NCBI GenBank assembly: GCA_910577805.1
Contig: CAJTOE010000029.1
Coordinates: 1-18,804 of the forward strand
Direction: 5' to 3'
Length of the DNA: 18,804 bases
From: an uncultured Oscillospiraceae bacterium
Lineage (GTDB): Bacteria; Bacillota; Clostridia; Oscillospirales; Oscillospiraceae
Below, in pieces: positions 6,500 to 12,707 of this stretch. The notes beneath the pieces were generated by a model. The model searched no databases, had not been told where the DNA came from, and worked only from the letters and a program-made list of their open reading frames with translations. How positions within the stretch are numbered: position 1 is the first letter of the stretch; every line of letters starts with the position of its first letter. Position numbers and translations under genes: made by a program.

Positions 6500-7486
6500 A
6501 TGTTCAAACAGCTCATCGACATTTTGAAGAAGAACCCCAAAAAAATCGTCTTTACCGAAGGCAGTGACCCCCGTATTTTGGAGGCCTCCGCCCGCCTGCT
6601 GTCCGGTACGTTCCTCACCCCCATCCTCATCGGCAAGGAAGAGGAGATCCGCTCCGCCGCGGAGGAGATCGGCTACAACATCCGGGGCGCGGAAATCTAC
6701 GACCCGGAGCACTATGGCAAGATGGACGCCATGGTGGAGAAGATGGTGGAGCTGCGCAAGGGCAAAATGACGCCCGACGAGTGCCGCGAGGTGCTCAAGC
6801 GGGGGAACTATTTCGGTACCATGCTGGTGGCTATGGGTGAGGCCGACGCCCTGCTGGGCGGCGCGACCTACTCCACCGCCGACACCGTCCGTCCCGCCCT
6901 CCAGCTGGTCAAGACCAAGCCGGGCAACAAGATCGTCTCCTCCTGCTTCATCTTGGTGCGCCCCTACGCCACCGGCGGCAACATGGTGCTGGCCATGGGC
7001 GACTGCGCCATCAACATCAAGCCCACCGAGGACGAGCTGGTCGAAATCGCCACCGAGACCGCCAAGTGCGCCCAGATTTTCGGCGTGGAACCCAAGATCG
7101 CGTTCCTGAGCTACTCCACCTTCGGCTCCGGCAAGGGCGAGGACGTGGACAAGATGCGCAACGCCGCGGAAAAGACCAAGGCAGTCCTGCCCAACATCCC
7201 CGTGGAGGGCGAGCTGCAATTTGACGCTGCCGTGTCCCCCCGCGTGGCGAAAACCAAGTGCCCCCAGTCGGAGGTGGCCGGTTATGCCAACACCTTCATT
7301 TTCCCGGACATCAACGCGGGCAACATCGGTTACAAAATCGCCCAGCGTCTGGGTTCCTTCGACGCCTACGGACCCATCCTGCTGGGTCTGAACGCCCCCA
7401 TCAACGACCTCAGCCGCGGCTGTAACGCCCAGGAGGTCTACTCCATGGCAATCGTCACCGCTGCTCTGGCCGGCGTGAAGGACTGA
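6500..7486 (+). CDS. pta: Phosphate acetyltransferase
   Basis: Cytoplasmic enzyme that interconverts acetyl-CoA plus phosphate and acetyl phosphate plus CoA. In fermenting Clostridia this leads to ATP through acetate kinase. The protein has 328 residues, typical of the short single-domain Pta class without a DRTGG regulatory domain. Family signatures are visible: FTEGSDPRILEA near the N-terminus, LLGGATYSTADTVRPAL, IFPDINAGNIGYK (267-279) and GLNAPINDLSRGC (296-308). The start was set at ATG 6500 because AAGGA lies about 7 nt upstream; a frame opening at 6479 would put the ribosome binding site inside the gene. Codon use is strongly GC-biased, suggesting high expression. No ackA is adjacent; the gene is alone between its promoter and terminator. 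Confidence 0.96.
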   Translation: MFKQLIDILKKNPKKIVFTEGSDPRILEASARLLSGTFLTPILIGKEEEIRSAAEEIGYNIRGAEIYDPEHYGKMDAMVEKMVELRKGKMTPDECREVLKRGNYFGTMLVAMGEADALLGGATYSTADTVRPALQLVKTKPGNKIVSSCFILVRPYATGGNMVLAMGDCAINIKPTEDELVEIATETAKCAQIFGVEPKIAFLSYSTFGSGKGEDVDKMRNAAEKTKAVLPNIPVEGELQFDAAVSPRVAKTKCPQSEVAGYANTFIFPDINAGNIGYKIAQRLGSFDAYGPILLGLNAPINDLSRGCNAQEVYSMAIVTAALAGVKD

Positions 7487-7493
7487 TTTCTTT

Positions 7494-7532
7494 AAATTTC
7501 CGGATGGCTGTATGCCATCCGGAAATTTTTTT
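7494..7532 (+). terminator. Intrinsic terminator of pta
   Basis: A perfect 15-bp stem (AAATTTCCGGATGGC / GCCATCCGGAAATTT) with a 5-nt loop is followed by a run of T to 7532. It begins 7 nt after the pta stop codon. Confidence 0.95.
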
Positions 7533-7534
7533 AC

Positions 7535-7589
7535 CTCAATTCTTCGACTCAATTCCTCGACTCAATTTTTTGCCTCAAAATTTTTTTGC
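7535..7589. repeat. Degenerate tandem repeat, about 13-bp unit
   Basis: Units CTCAATTCTTCGA (7535-7547), CTCAATTCCTCGA (7548-7560), CTCAATTTTTTGC (7561-7573) and CTCAAAATTTTTTTGC (7574-7589) follow directly after the pta terminator. Copies decay to the right. Confidence 0.75.
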
Positions 7590-7606
7590 TCAAGGTGTCC
7601 CCAAAC

Positions 7607-7694
7607 GCCCCCCTGCTTCGTTATAGTGTGTAGAGAGAGCTGTCCTGGGGGGGCACCCTCATTCTGTGAAATGGCCCGCCCAGGGGGTCGGGCC
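7607..7694. other. GC-rich block with mutually exclusive hairpins
   Basis: GCCCCCC (7607-7613) can pair with GGGGGGC (7648-7654). CCTGGGGGGGC (7644-7654) can instead pair with GCCCGCCCAGG (7674-7684) with one mismatch. GGCCCG (7673-7678) can pair with CGGGCC (7689-7694). Adjacent pairings exclude each other. No known riboswitch or small RNA was recognised and the transcribed strand is unknown. Confidence 0.4.
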
Positions 7695-7831
7695 CCACAG
7701 GCCACTCTGCACATCACATCTCTCACCATATTGACCACTGATAATATGCCATTTTCTGAAATTCCTTATCAGCATATTTCAGCAAAAAACTAGCGATAAA
7801 AATTCAAAAAATTGGAAGGAGCGTATAAACC

Positions 7832-8392
7832 ATGGGCAGACATCTTGTATTATCTGAGGTAACCAGCAATTACACCGGGTACTTTATGGTCCCCAACTAC
7901 ACCGCGCCAATCCACCGGGACCCCTCCCAGAGCTTCTGGGCGCGGCTGGCCGCAGAGAGCGGCAAAGCTACGGAGGAGATTCCCAAAAAACAGGTCTCCT
8001 CCGTCGAGGAATTGAGCGAAGAGGAACGGCTCGCCCTGCGCCACTGGCTGGAGCAGGACGGCGGATATGTCTCTGAGGAAAACTGGGACAATTTCCTGGC
8101 TGATCTGGTCGATGTGGGTCTTATCACCAATCAAGAGCGGTTGAGTATCACCGGCCCCTTTATCCCCCTTTGCCCCGGTTCCATGGAGCAAGTGAATCGT
8201 CTCTGGGATACGTGGGAGGGAGACCCCGTATCCTGGCTGACCCAAGTGAGCCGGTGCTTTGAAAAAAGCCTCCAGTGGATAAGAAACGGGAATGATCTCG
8301 GTTTAGACATACCCCATGTATGGAATCTGGCGGATCATAAAATGTCCTACGATACAATAGCGCAGATTACGCAAAGTATTCTGGGGCGGTAA
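7832..8392 (+). CDS. Hypothetical protein, first gene of an unknown pair
   Basis: A 186-residue soluble protein without signal peptide or membrane segment; function unknown. Residues 57-93 are an acidic helical region (LSEEERLALRHWLE, then SEENWDNFLADLVDVGLITN). Its pattern resembles a segment seen in many unannotated Clostridial proteins (a recollection, not a search result). The C-terminal half is Trp-rich. AAGGAG lies 10 nt before the ATG. The next gene starts 25 nt after its stop with its own ribosome binding site, so the two are probably co-transcribed. The pair sits between the pta terminator and a palindromic repeat, in a part of the window without housekeeping genes. Confidence 0.8.
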   Translation: MGRHLVLSEVTSNYTGYFMVPNYTAPIHRDPSQSFWARLAAESGKATEEIPKKQVSSVEELSEEERLALRHWLEQDGGYVSEENWDNFLADLVDVGLITNQERLSITGPFIPLCPGSMEQVNRLWDTWEGDPVSWLTQVSRCFEKSLQWIRNGNDLGLDIPHVWNLADHKMSYDTIAQITQSILGR

Positions 8393-8417
8393 TATAAGCA
8401 CAAAAGGGGTGTTATTT

Positions 8418-9332
8418 ATGACAAATGATTATGTATCCGTCCGGCGCAATATGGCGGCGCAGAGTTCTCAGGGACAGTTTCGCACCTCCAATTCAATGCA
8501 AGCTGCGTTTGGCCGGCAACTGGCGGAGCTGCAAAAGACGGTCACGCAGTACACAAACCGGCGGAATCAGGATGTTGTGCAAATCAGCGCAAGCAGCTTT
8601 TCGTCTGAGGTCTCCGCTTCCACAGAGGCAAAGCTTGCGGAGCTGCGGGAAATCGCCAAGAACGCGGACTATACTGGTATGAGCTATGGTGAAATCAGCG
8701 CGGCTATTTGGAACCGGTATAATGATGCGTTTGGCGGAAATCTTGGAGCGTTTTCCATTGCGGGAGACGAAGAAATGGGTATCATAAACAATCAGTATGT
8801 GGAAGAAATCAGACAGTATGTGGAAAACCCATTAAAAGAGGACTTGGCCAAAGAACTGGGATTCACCCAGCAAGAAAACCGCGCTGAGTTTCAGAAGTAC
8901 TTTCTGCCTCGCTTAAATGAAATCAACCGCGAAAAACTTGGATATGATGGAATGACAGATGATGAAACGGAAGCGGCAATCCTGGAGAAATACAAGGGAA
9001 AAGATAGTATCCTGGACTTCTTGAATATGCAAGCCGAGCTGCGAATTACGGGGGTTTTAAGGAACAAAATGGGTGAAGAAGCGTATGGGCAGTATTACGG
9101 AACCCTATGCAGACAGGTGGATAAAACCTACTTCCCACAGCACTATCTCGACCAAATCCCATTTAAACCAGGTGAAAAGTATAATACTTTCCTGCAAAAA
9201 TTCGACCCAGACTTCTTTTTTTCCGAAATGAAGAGCGGAGTTCAGCGGTCAACCTTCCGTTACTTTAACTACGATGTGAAAGGTGCGCTTCTTCAGAGCA
9301 TAGACCTTGCATGGTCCATGTATCAAACATGA
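8418..9332 (+). CDS. Hypothetical protein with a duplicated YxGMS/T motif, second gene of an unknown pair
   Basis: A soluble 304-residue protein; I do not recognise the family. The N-terminus (residues 1-70) is Ser/Gln/Asn-rich and probably flexible, followed by charged helical regions. A motif occurs twice: YTGMSYGEISAAIWNRY (85-101) and YDGMTDDETEAAILEKY (176-192), which share Y-x-G-M-[ST]-x-x-E-x-x-x-A-I-x-x-[RK]-Y. The C-terminus is aromatic. The start was set at ATG 8418 with AAAGGGG about 8 nt upstream; a GTG nine bases earlier lies within the ribosome binding site. It looks less GC-rich than the housekeeping genes, consistent with an accessory origin. No terminator precedes the palindromic repeat 27 nt downstream. 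Confidence 0.82.
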   Translation: MTNDYVSVRRNMAAQSSQGQFRTSNSMQAAFGRQLAELQKTVTQYTNRRNQDVVQISASSFSSEVSASTEAKLAELREIAKNADYTGMSYGEISAAIWNRYNDAFGGNLGAFSIAGDEEMGIINNQYVEEIRQYVENPLKEDLAKELGFTQQENRAEFQKYFLPRLNEINREKLGYDGMTDDETEAAILEKYKGKDSILDFLNMQAELRITGVLRNKMGEEAYGQYYGTLCRQVDKTYFPQHYLDQIPFKPGEKYNTFLQKFDPDFFFSEMKSGVQRSTFRYFNYDVKGALLQSIDLAWSMYQT

Positions 9333-9359
9333 CAAATCCTGCAAAACTGAGCCGGGTAA

Positions 9360-9523
9360 CACCCTCATCCGTCACCGCCTGCGGCGGCGCCACCTTCCCC
9401 CATTAGGGGGAAGGCTCGGAGATTGGCAGTTTGACGAACTGCGCAGTAGTAACGATAGCCGTACCAAAAGCCTTCCCCCTCACGGGGGAAGGTGGCACGG
9501 CGGAGCCGTGACGGATGAGGGTG
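9360..9523. mobile_element. MITE-like palindromic repeat element, 164 bp
   Basis: Perfect 15-bp terminal inverted repeats, CACCCTCATCCGTCA (9360-9374) and its complement (9509-9523), continue imperfectly to about 56 bp. Each arm contains its own hairpin: CCTTCCCCC facing GGGGGAAGG in both arms, and CACGGC/GCCGTG in the right arm. The centre has GCAGTT/AACTGC. It encodes nothing. It resembles short palindromic intergenic repeats I recall as abundant in gut Clostridial genomes. No target-site duplication is evident. Confidence 0.85.
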
Positions 9524-9575
9524 AAAAACCGAAGGCCTGCACCACTTTACAAAAGAAAAAAGCTCCCCCAACGGC

Positions 9576-9604
9576 TTGCGCATCCAGACCGCTTGTGTTA
9601 TACT
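9576..9604 (+). promoter_or_regulatory. Promoter of the small membrane-protein gene
   Basis: TTGCGC (9576-9581) and TATACT (9599-9604) are spaced 17 nt apart, about 64 nt before the start codon. Between promoter and gene lie three copies of TCGGTAT (9630-9636, 9637-9643, 9645-9651). Confidence 0.6.
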
Positions 9605-9667
9605 GAACGTAAATAAAAGAAACATCAGCTCGGTATTCGGTATATCGGTATAAGGAGGGAAATCGCA

Positions 9668-10099
9668 ATGAAAATCTGTAACAAGGCCGCATTTGCTTTT
9701 GGCGTGCTGTGCGCAGGGGCATTGACTCTGTTTGCCCTGGGTGTTATCCCGGCTGATTGGTGGCAGTGGGTGATTACGATTGCTTTTGCAGGCAAGCTTT
9801 TGCATGTCGGTTTGTCTGAAACCGCCAGCCAAAAAGAAGCGTCCATCCGCCAGCACTATAAGCAAACCGCCATCAAGCTTTATGGCAAATACGCACTGGT
9901 CAAGATAAACCTTCCCTTGATTCTTTTGGCCGTTTTCTTCGGCGCCGCTCTCTTTACCCGATTTGTCCTTACGCTTGTAACGCCGGTCAGCGTCGGGGTC
10001 GCGTTCTGCATTTTATTGACGCTCTCCGTTGTATACAGCATTTCCCTGGACCGAACCATTTGCAGCACGATCGAAACCGAAATGGGCCTGCCCCAATAA
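9668..10099 (+). CDS. Small four-helix membrane protein, unknown function
   Basis: A 143-residue integral membrane protein. Hydrophobic segments lie at about residues 7-27, 31-49, 78-103 and 107-127, with a basic, helical loop at 50-77 (SQKEASIRQHYKQTAIKLYGK region) that should be cytoplasmic. No catalytic or transport motif is visible and I do not assign a family. A strong AAGGAGG sits 9 nt before the ATG. The gene stands alone with its own promoter and a terminator shared with the convergent ispDF unit. Its neighbours give no clue to its role. Confidence 0.85.
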   Translation: MKICNKAAFAFGVLCAGALTLFALGVIPADWWQWVITIAFAGKLLHVGLSETASQKEASIRQHYKQTAIKLYGKYALVKINLPLILLAVFFGAALFTRFVLTLVTPVSVGVAFCILLTLSVVYSISLDRTICSTIETEMGLPQ

Positions 10100-10109
10100 A
10101 ACGCCATCA

Positions 10110-10154
10110 AAAAAAGAGCTGACTGATCCTCAATGGGTCAGTCAGCTCTTTTTT
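10110..10154. terminator. Shared bidirectional terminator
   Basis: A 17-bp stem, AAAAAAGAGCTGACTGA with its complement TCAGTCAGCTCTTTTTT, has an 11-nt loop. Both strands end in T-runs. It closes the membrane-protein gene on plus and the ispD-ispF unit on minus. Confidence 0.95.
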
Positions 10155-10175
10155 ATGTTTCAGCCGGATTTCCAA

Positions 10176-10475
10176 TCAAGCCGCCCGCTTTTTGATGTTC
10201 AGCAGCAGCAGAATCAAAAAGAAGAACATGCCCCGCATAAAATAGTGCGTATGCAGAAAGGACAGATTCGTCTGTCCGGTGATGTCCATGACGGTGCTGT
10301 AGGAGTACACCCATTTTCTTCCGTCCAGCGCCCCAGCTTTCAGCTTCTTGACCAGCATACCAGCCGGGAATTTTCCGTTGTCCGCACAGACCTGAAATCT
10401 CCGGCAGCTCTGGAAGCCGCTGCTCACGTAATTGGCGGGACTGCTTTCAACCGCCTTTACTATATAGGTCCACAT
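10176..10475 (-). CDS. Small hypothetical protein coupled to ispF
   Basis: A 99-residue frame starting 3 nt after the ispF stop (TGA GGA ATG), so translation would depend on coupling; a GAGG lies only 2 nt before the ATG. Codon choice looks genuine (mostly CTG, AAG, AAC, GGC), which is why I keep it. Residues 1-75 are soluble with four cysteine/arginine-rich positions around SCRRFQVCADNGKF. A single hydrophobic segment (about 82-93, FFFLILLLL) lies near a basic C-terminus (NIKKRAA), as in tail-anchored proteins. No family is recognised. It could be a degenerate remnant rather than a functional gene. Confidence 0.5.
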   Translation of the reverse strand: MWTYIVKAVESSPANYVSSGFQSCRRFQVCADNGKFPAGMLVKKLKAGALDGRKWVYSYSTVMDITGQTNLSFLHTHYFMRGMFFFLILLLLNIKKRAA

Positions 10476-10478
10476 TCC

Positions 10479-10952
10479 TCAAAATTTCTCCAGCAGTACC
10501 ACTGCATGTGCGGCGATTCCTTCCCCTCCGCCGGTAAAGCCTAAGCCCTCCTCGGTAGTGGCTTTCACGTTGATCTGCTCCAGTTCCGCACCCATCCGGC
10601 GGGCCAGATTTTCCCGCATCTGGGGAATATACGAAGCCAGCTTCGGCCGCTGGGCAATCACCGTCGCGTCCACATTGCCGACACGCCAGCCCCGCTCCGC
10701 CAGCAGCGCCGTGACCTGGTCCAGCAGCACCAGGCTGTCCGCTCCGGCGTAGGCCGGGTCATGGTCCGGAAAATGCTGTCCAATGTCCCCCAGCGCCGCC
10801 GCGCCCAACAGTGCGTCCATCACCGCATGGGTCAGCACATCCGCGTCCGAGTGGCCCAGCAACCCCCGTTCAAAGGGTATCTCCACCCCGCCCAGCACCA
10901 GCCGCCGGTCCGGCACCAGCCGGTGTACATCGTATCCGTGTCCTATTCTCAT
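10479..10952 (-). CDS. ispF: 2-C-methyl-D-erythritol 2,4-cyclodiphosphate synthase
   Basis: MEP-pathway enzyme that cyclises CDP-methylerythritol 2-phosphate to MEcPP with release of CMP. It is a cytoplasmic trimer. The 157 residues match the family length. Metal ligands Asp8 and His10 in GHGYDVH and His42 in the LTHAVMDALLGA helix are present, as are GDIGQHFPD and the C-terminal NVKATTEEGLGFTG. It starts 1 nt after the ispD stop and is therefore coupled to ispD, the enzyme two steps earlier in the pathway. The CMP it releases can be rephosphorylated by Cmk, encoded in the neighbouring operon. Confidence 0.97.
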   Translation of the reverse strand: MRIGHGYDVHRLVPDRRLVLGGVEIPFERGLLGHSDADVLTHAVMDALLGAAALGDIGQHFPDHDPAYAGADSLVLLDQVTALLAERGWRVGNVDATVIAQRPKLASYIPQMRENLARRMGAELEQINVKATTEEGLGFTGGGEGIAAHAVVLLEKF

Positions 10953-10953
10953 A

Positions 10954-11685
10954 CTACGCCCCCCAAGAGGTCAAAATCGCCTCGCCAATCACCAGATCAA
11001 TGGGGGTAGTAATTTTCCGGTTGCAGGGGTCCCCCAAGGTCATGGTCACTTTCATGCCCAGCCGCTCCACGGCGGCACAGTCGTCCGTGATAAGCGCCCC
11101 GTCTGTCACGGCTTTGTCGATAGCGCCCCGAATCAGCCCCGCCTCAAACACCTGGGGCGTCTGCACCGCGCACAATGCGTCCCGGTCCATGGTCTGGACC
11201 GCCTGGCTCCCCTCCAGCCGCTTTACGGTGTCCGTCAGGGGGATTGCCGGGGCGGCGGCTCCGGTGCGCTGGGCGGTCAATATTGCTTCCTCCAGCACCG
11301 GCTGGCGCAGCAGGGGCCTGGCTCCGTCGTGAATGGCGATCAGCTCCGCATCGGGGCTGACCTCCCGCAGGCCCGCCTGGACCGAACGGGTCCGGTCCGC
11401 TCCGCCAATAATCACTTTGGTGACCTTACGCAGCATAAAATCCCGGCAGAGCTGGCTGACTGGGACCAGCAGGTCCTCCCGTGTGACCACCACGATCTCC
11501 CGGACCAGGGGGCTGCGCTCCAGACAGCGCAGGGTCTGAATCAGCACAGGCAGGCCGTCCAGGGGGGCCATGATCTTGTCGATGCCCTCCATCCGGCTGG
11601 CGTTCCCCGCCGCGGGGACCACCACGGAGCATAGGGGCAGACTGGTTTTATTCCGTCCCATGATCTTCTTCAGCCACTTCAGCAT
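10954..11685 (-). CDS. ispD: 2-C-methyl-D-erythritol 4-phosphate cytidylyltransferase
   Basis: Third MEP-pathway step: CTP plus MEP gives CDP-ME plus pyrophosphate. The protein has 243 residues. The nucleotide-binding loop is PAAGNASRMEGIDK (24-37) with the conserved Arg31 and Lys37. IHDGARPLL, DTVK, TPQVF and ITDDCAAVE correspond to family motifs. An N-terminal extension of about 18 residues (KWLKKIMGRNK) is basic and slightly longer than usual. I chose ATG 11683-11685, because the GGGGGAG lies 7 nt upstream of it and only 1 nt from the ATG two codons earlier. First gene of an ispD-ispF-small ORF unit. Confidence 0.95.
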   Translation of the reverse strand: MLKWLKKIMGRNKTSLPLCSVVVPAAGNASRMEGIDKIMAPLDGLPVLIQTLRCLERSPLVREIVVVTREDLLVPVSQLCRDFMLRKVTKVIIGGADRTRSVQAGLREVSPDAELIAIHDGARPLLRQPVLEEAILTAQRTGAAAPAIPLTDTVKRLEGSQAVQTMDRDALCAVQTPQVFEAGLIRGAIDKAVTDGALITDDCAAVERLGMKVTMTLGDPCNRKITTPIDLVIGEAILTSWGA

Positions 11686-11716
11686 ATTCATTCTCCCCCT
11701 TGCGTTTCCTGCTGTT

Positions 11717-11745
11717 ATTATAGCATGGGTACAGCCGGATAACAA
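11717..11745 (-). promoter_or_regulatory. Promoter of the ispD-ispF unit
   Basis: On the minus strand, TTGTTA (11740-11745) and a perfect TATAAT (11717-11722) are 17 nt apart. TGC directly before the -10 makes it an extended -10 promoter. Confidence 0.8.
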
Positions 11746-11804
11746 GCTTGCGTTTTCCGGCATGTCAATTTGGAAAGAGGTGAAGCCCCCGTTCCTCACC
11801 GCAA

Positions 11805-11830
11805 AAGGGGAGCCCCAAAGGGCTCCCCTT
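11805..11830 (-). terminator. Intrinsic terminator of carD
   Basis: AAGGGGAGCCC (11805-11815) pairs perfectly with GGGCTCCCCTT (11820-11830) around a 4-nt loop. On the minus strand a TTTT run closes it, about 37 nt after the carD stop. Confidence 0.9.
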
Positions 11831-11866
11831 ATGTACTCCTAAAGTTGGCACAGGCTCACTCCGCCA

Positions 11867-12349
11867 TTATGATTGGATCAAGGAGTGGTTGATACGCGCC
11901 TCAATATCCTCGTAACTGCTGTCCTGAGAAAGTACCAGCTCAGAAATTAAGATTTGCTTGGCTGAATGCAACATTTTCCGCTCTCCGGTGGACAACCCTC
12001 GCTTGTTGTCCCGTTGGGTAAGTCCCTTGACTACCCGGGCCACTTCAAACAAATTCCCGCTTTTCATCCGTTCCATATTTTCTCGATAGCGACGGTTCCA
12101 GTTGGAGGTCATCGCAGCCTCGATGCCAGGCAGTGCCTCCAGCACCTGCTCCGACTCCTCCCGGCCAATCACGGGCCGTAAGCCGATCTCCTCGCTGCCC
12201 TCTGTGGGGACCATCACTACCATTGCCCGTACCGGCAATTTCAGAGAATAGTACGTGCGCACAACTCCGTTGATCTTCCGCTCTACGATGCCTTCAACAA
12301 TGCCTGCGCCGTGCATGGGATGGACAATCTTGTCTCCCTTCTGGAACAT
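11867..12349 (-). CDS. CarD-family RNA polymerase-binding regulator
   Basis: A 160-residue CarD/CdnL-type protein. Members bind the RNA polymerase beta subunit through an N-terminal Tudor-like domain and stabilise open promoter complexes, often at rRNA and ribosomal-protein promoters. Visible here are the N-terminal module FQKGDKIVHPMHGAGIVEGI with a conserved Tyr-rich strand (RTYYSLKLP), then a helical C-terminal domain that includes NWNRRYRENMERMKSGNLFE and GLSTGERKMLHSAKQIL. GGAGG lies 6 nt before the ATG. It is monocistronic, with its own promoter and terminator. Confidence 0.93.
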   Translation of the reverse strand: MFQKGDKIVHPMHGAGIVEGIVERKINGVVRTYYSLKLPVRAMVVMVPTEGSEEIGLRPVIGREESEQVLEALPGIEAAMTSNWNRRYRENMERMKSGNLFEVARVVKGLTQRDNKRGLSTGERKMLHSAKQILISELVLSQDSSYEDIEARINHSLIQS

Positions 12350-12439
12350 TTTACACCTCCGAATCTAACCTGCCGTAACTCACTCCAATTCTTCCACGTT
12401 TTTTCGCCCGGTTTTCGCCATCTGCAAATCTCTTGCGTT

Positions 12440-12468
12440 ATTATATCAACATTTCTTGCCAAATTCAA
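12440..12468 (-). promoter_or_regulatory. Promoter of carD
   Basis: On the minus strand, TTGAAT (12463-12468) and TATAAT (12440-12445) are spaced 17 nt apart. The leader is about 85 nt. Confidence 0.75.
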
Positions 12469-12537
12469 GTAAAATCGTTCGTATTTTCTATAAAATTTTC
12501 ACGATTCTCCTAAATAAAGGTAAAAAGGCTGCAAAAA

Positions 12538-12573
12538 AAGCCATTTCTCGACGTTCCGTCGGAGAAATGGCTT
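12538..12573 (-). terminator. Second terminator downstream of ispH-rpsA
   Basis: AAGCCATTTCTC (12538-12549) pairs with GAGAAATGGCTT (12562-12573). The stem continues inward as GACG/CGTC after a one-base bulge. On the minus strand it is followed by an unbroken T-run, a textbook intrinsic terminator about 80 nt beyond the first one. Confidence 0.88.
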
Positions 12574-12654
12574 ATCTGTACGACTCATTTCAGGATGAGG
12601 AGGGAAGCCGATCAACCAGGTAGAAGGTTAAAAAAGCAGCAGCCTAAAATAAAA

Positions 12655-12700
12655 ACCCTTAGCATCAAAGGGCAGCGCAGCTTGCTTTGATGCTAAGGGT
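12655..12700 (-). terminator. Terminator of the cmk-plsC-ispH-rpsA operon
   Basis: A perfect 16-bp stem, ACCCTTAGCATCAAAG with its complement CTTTGATGCTAAGGGT, has a 14-nt loop and is followed on the minus strand by TTTTTATTTT. It begins 7 nt after the rpsA stop codon. Confidence 0.95.
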
Positions 12701-12707
12701 ATGATTC

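Larger units (their letters stand above)
7533..7831. other. Intergenic stretch with repeats and potential RNA structure
   Basis: About 300 nt without a credible gene. It contains a degenerate 13-bp tandem repeat, a GC-rich block with competing hairpins (7607-7694) and a cluster of CTGAWAW-type motifs in both orientations (7738-7782), each annotated or reported separately. TTGACC at 7731-7736 would be a good -35 but has no matching -10, so the promoter of the downstream pair is not resolved. Confidence 0.6.

Noticed and set aside
6278..7552. Upstream extension of the XRE reading frame to a 657-residue protein
   Set aside because: It is antisense to pta, has a low-complexity Gly/His/Val-rich translation and no initiation signal, whereas a ribosome binding site and the HTH start coincide at 6277.
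7590..7730. Possible 6S, SRP or tmRNA gene
   Set aside because: The GC-rich hairpins suggested a structured RNA, but none of the conserved SRP loop, tmRNA tag frame or clear 6S bubble is present.
9365..9865. 166-codon minus-strand frame across the palindromic repeat
   Set aside because: Runs through the MITE-like repeat and antisense to the membrane-protein gene, with no start signal.
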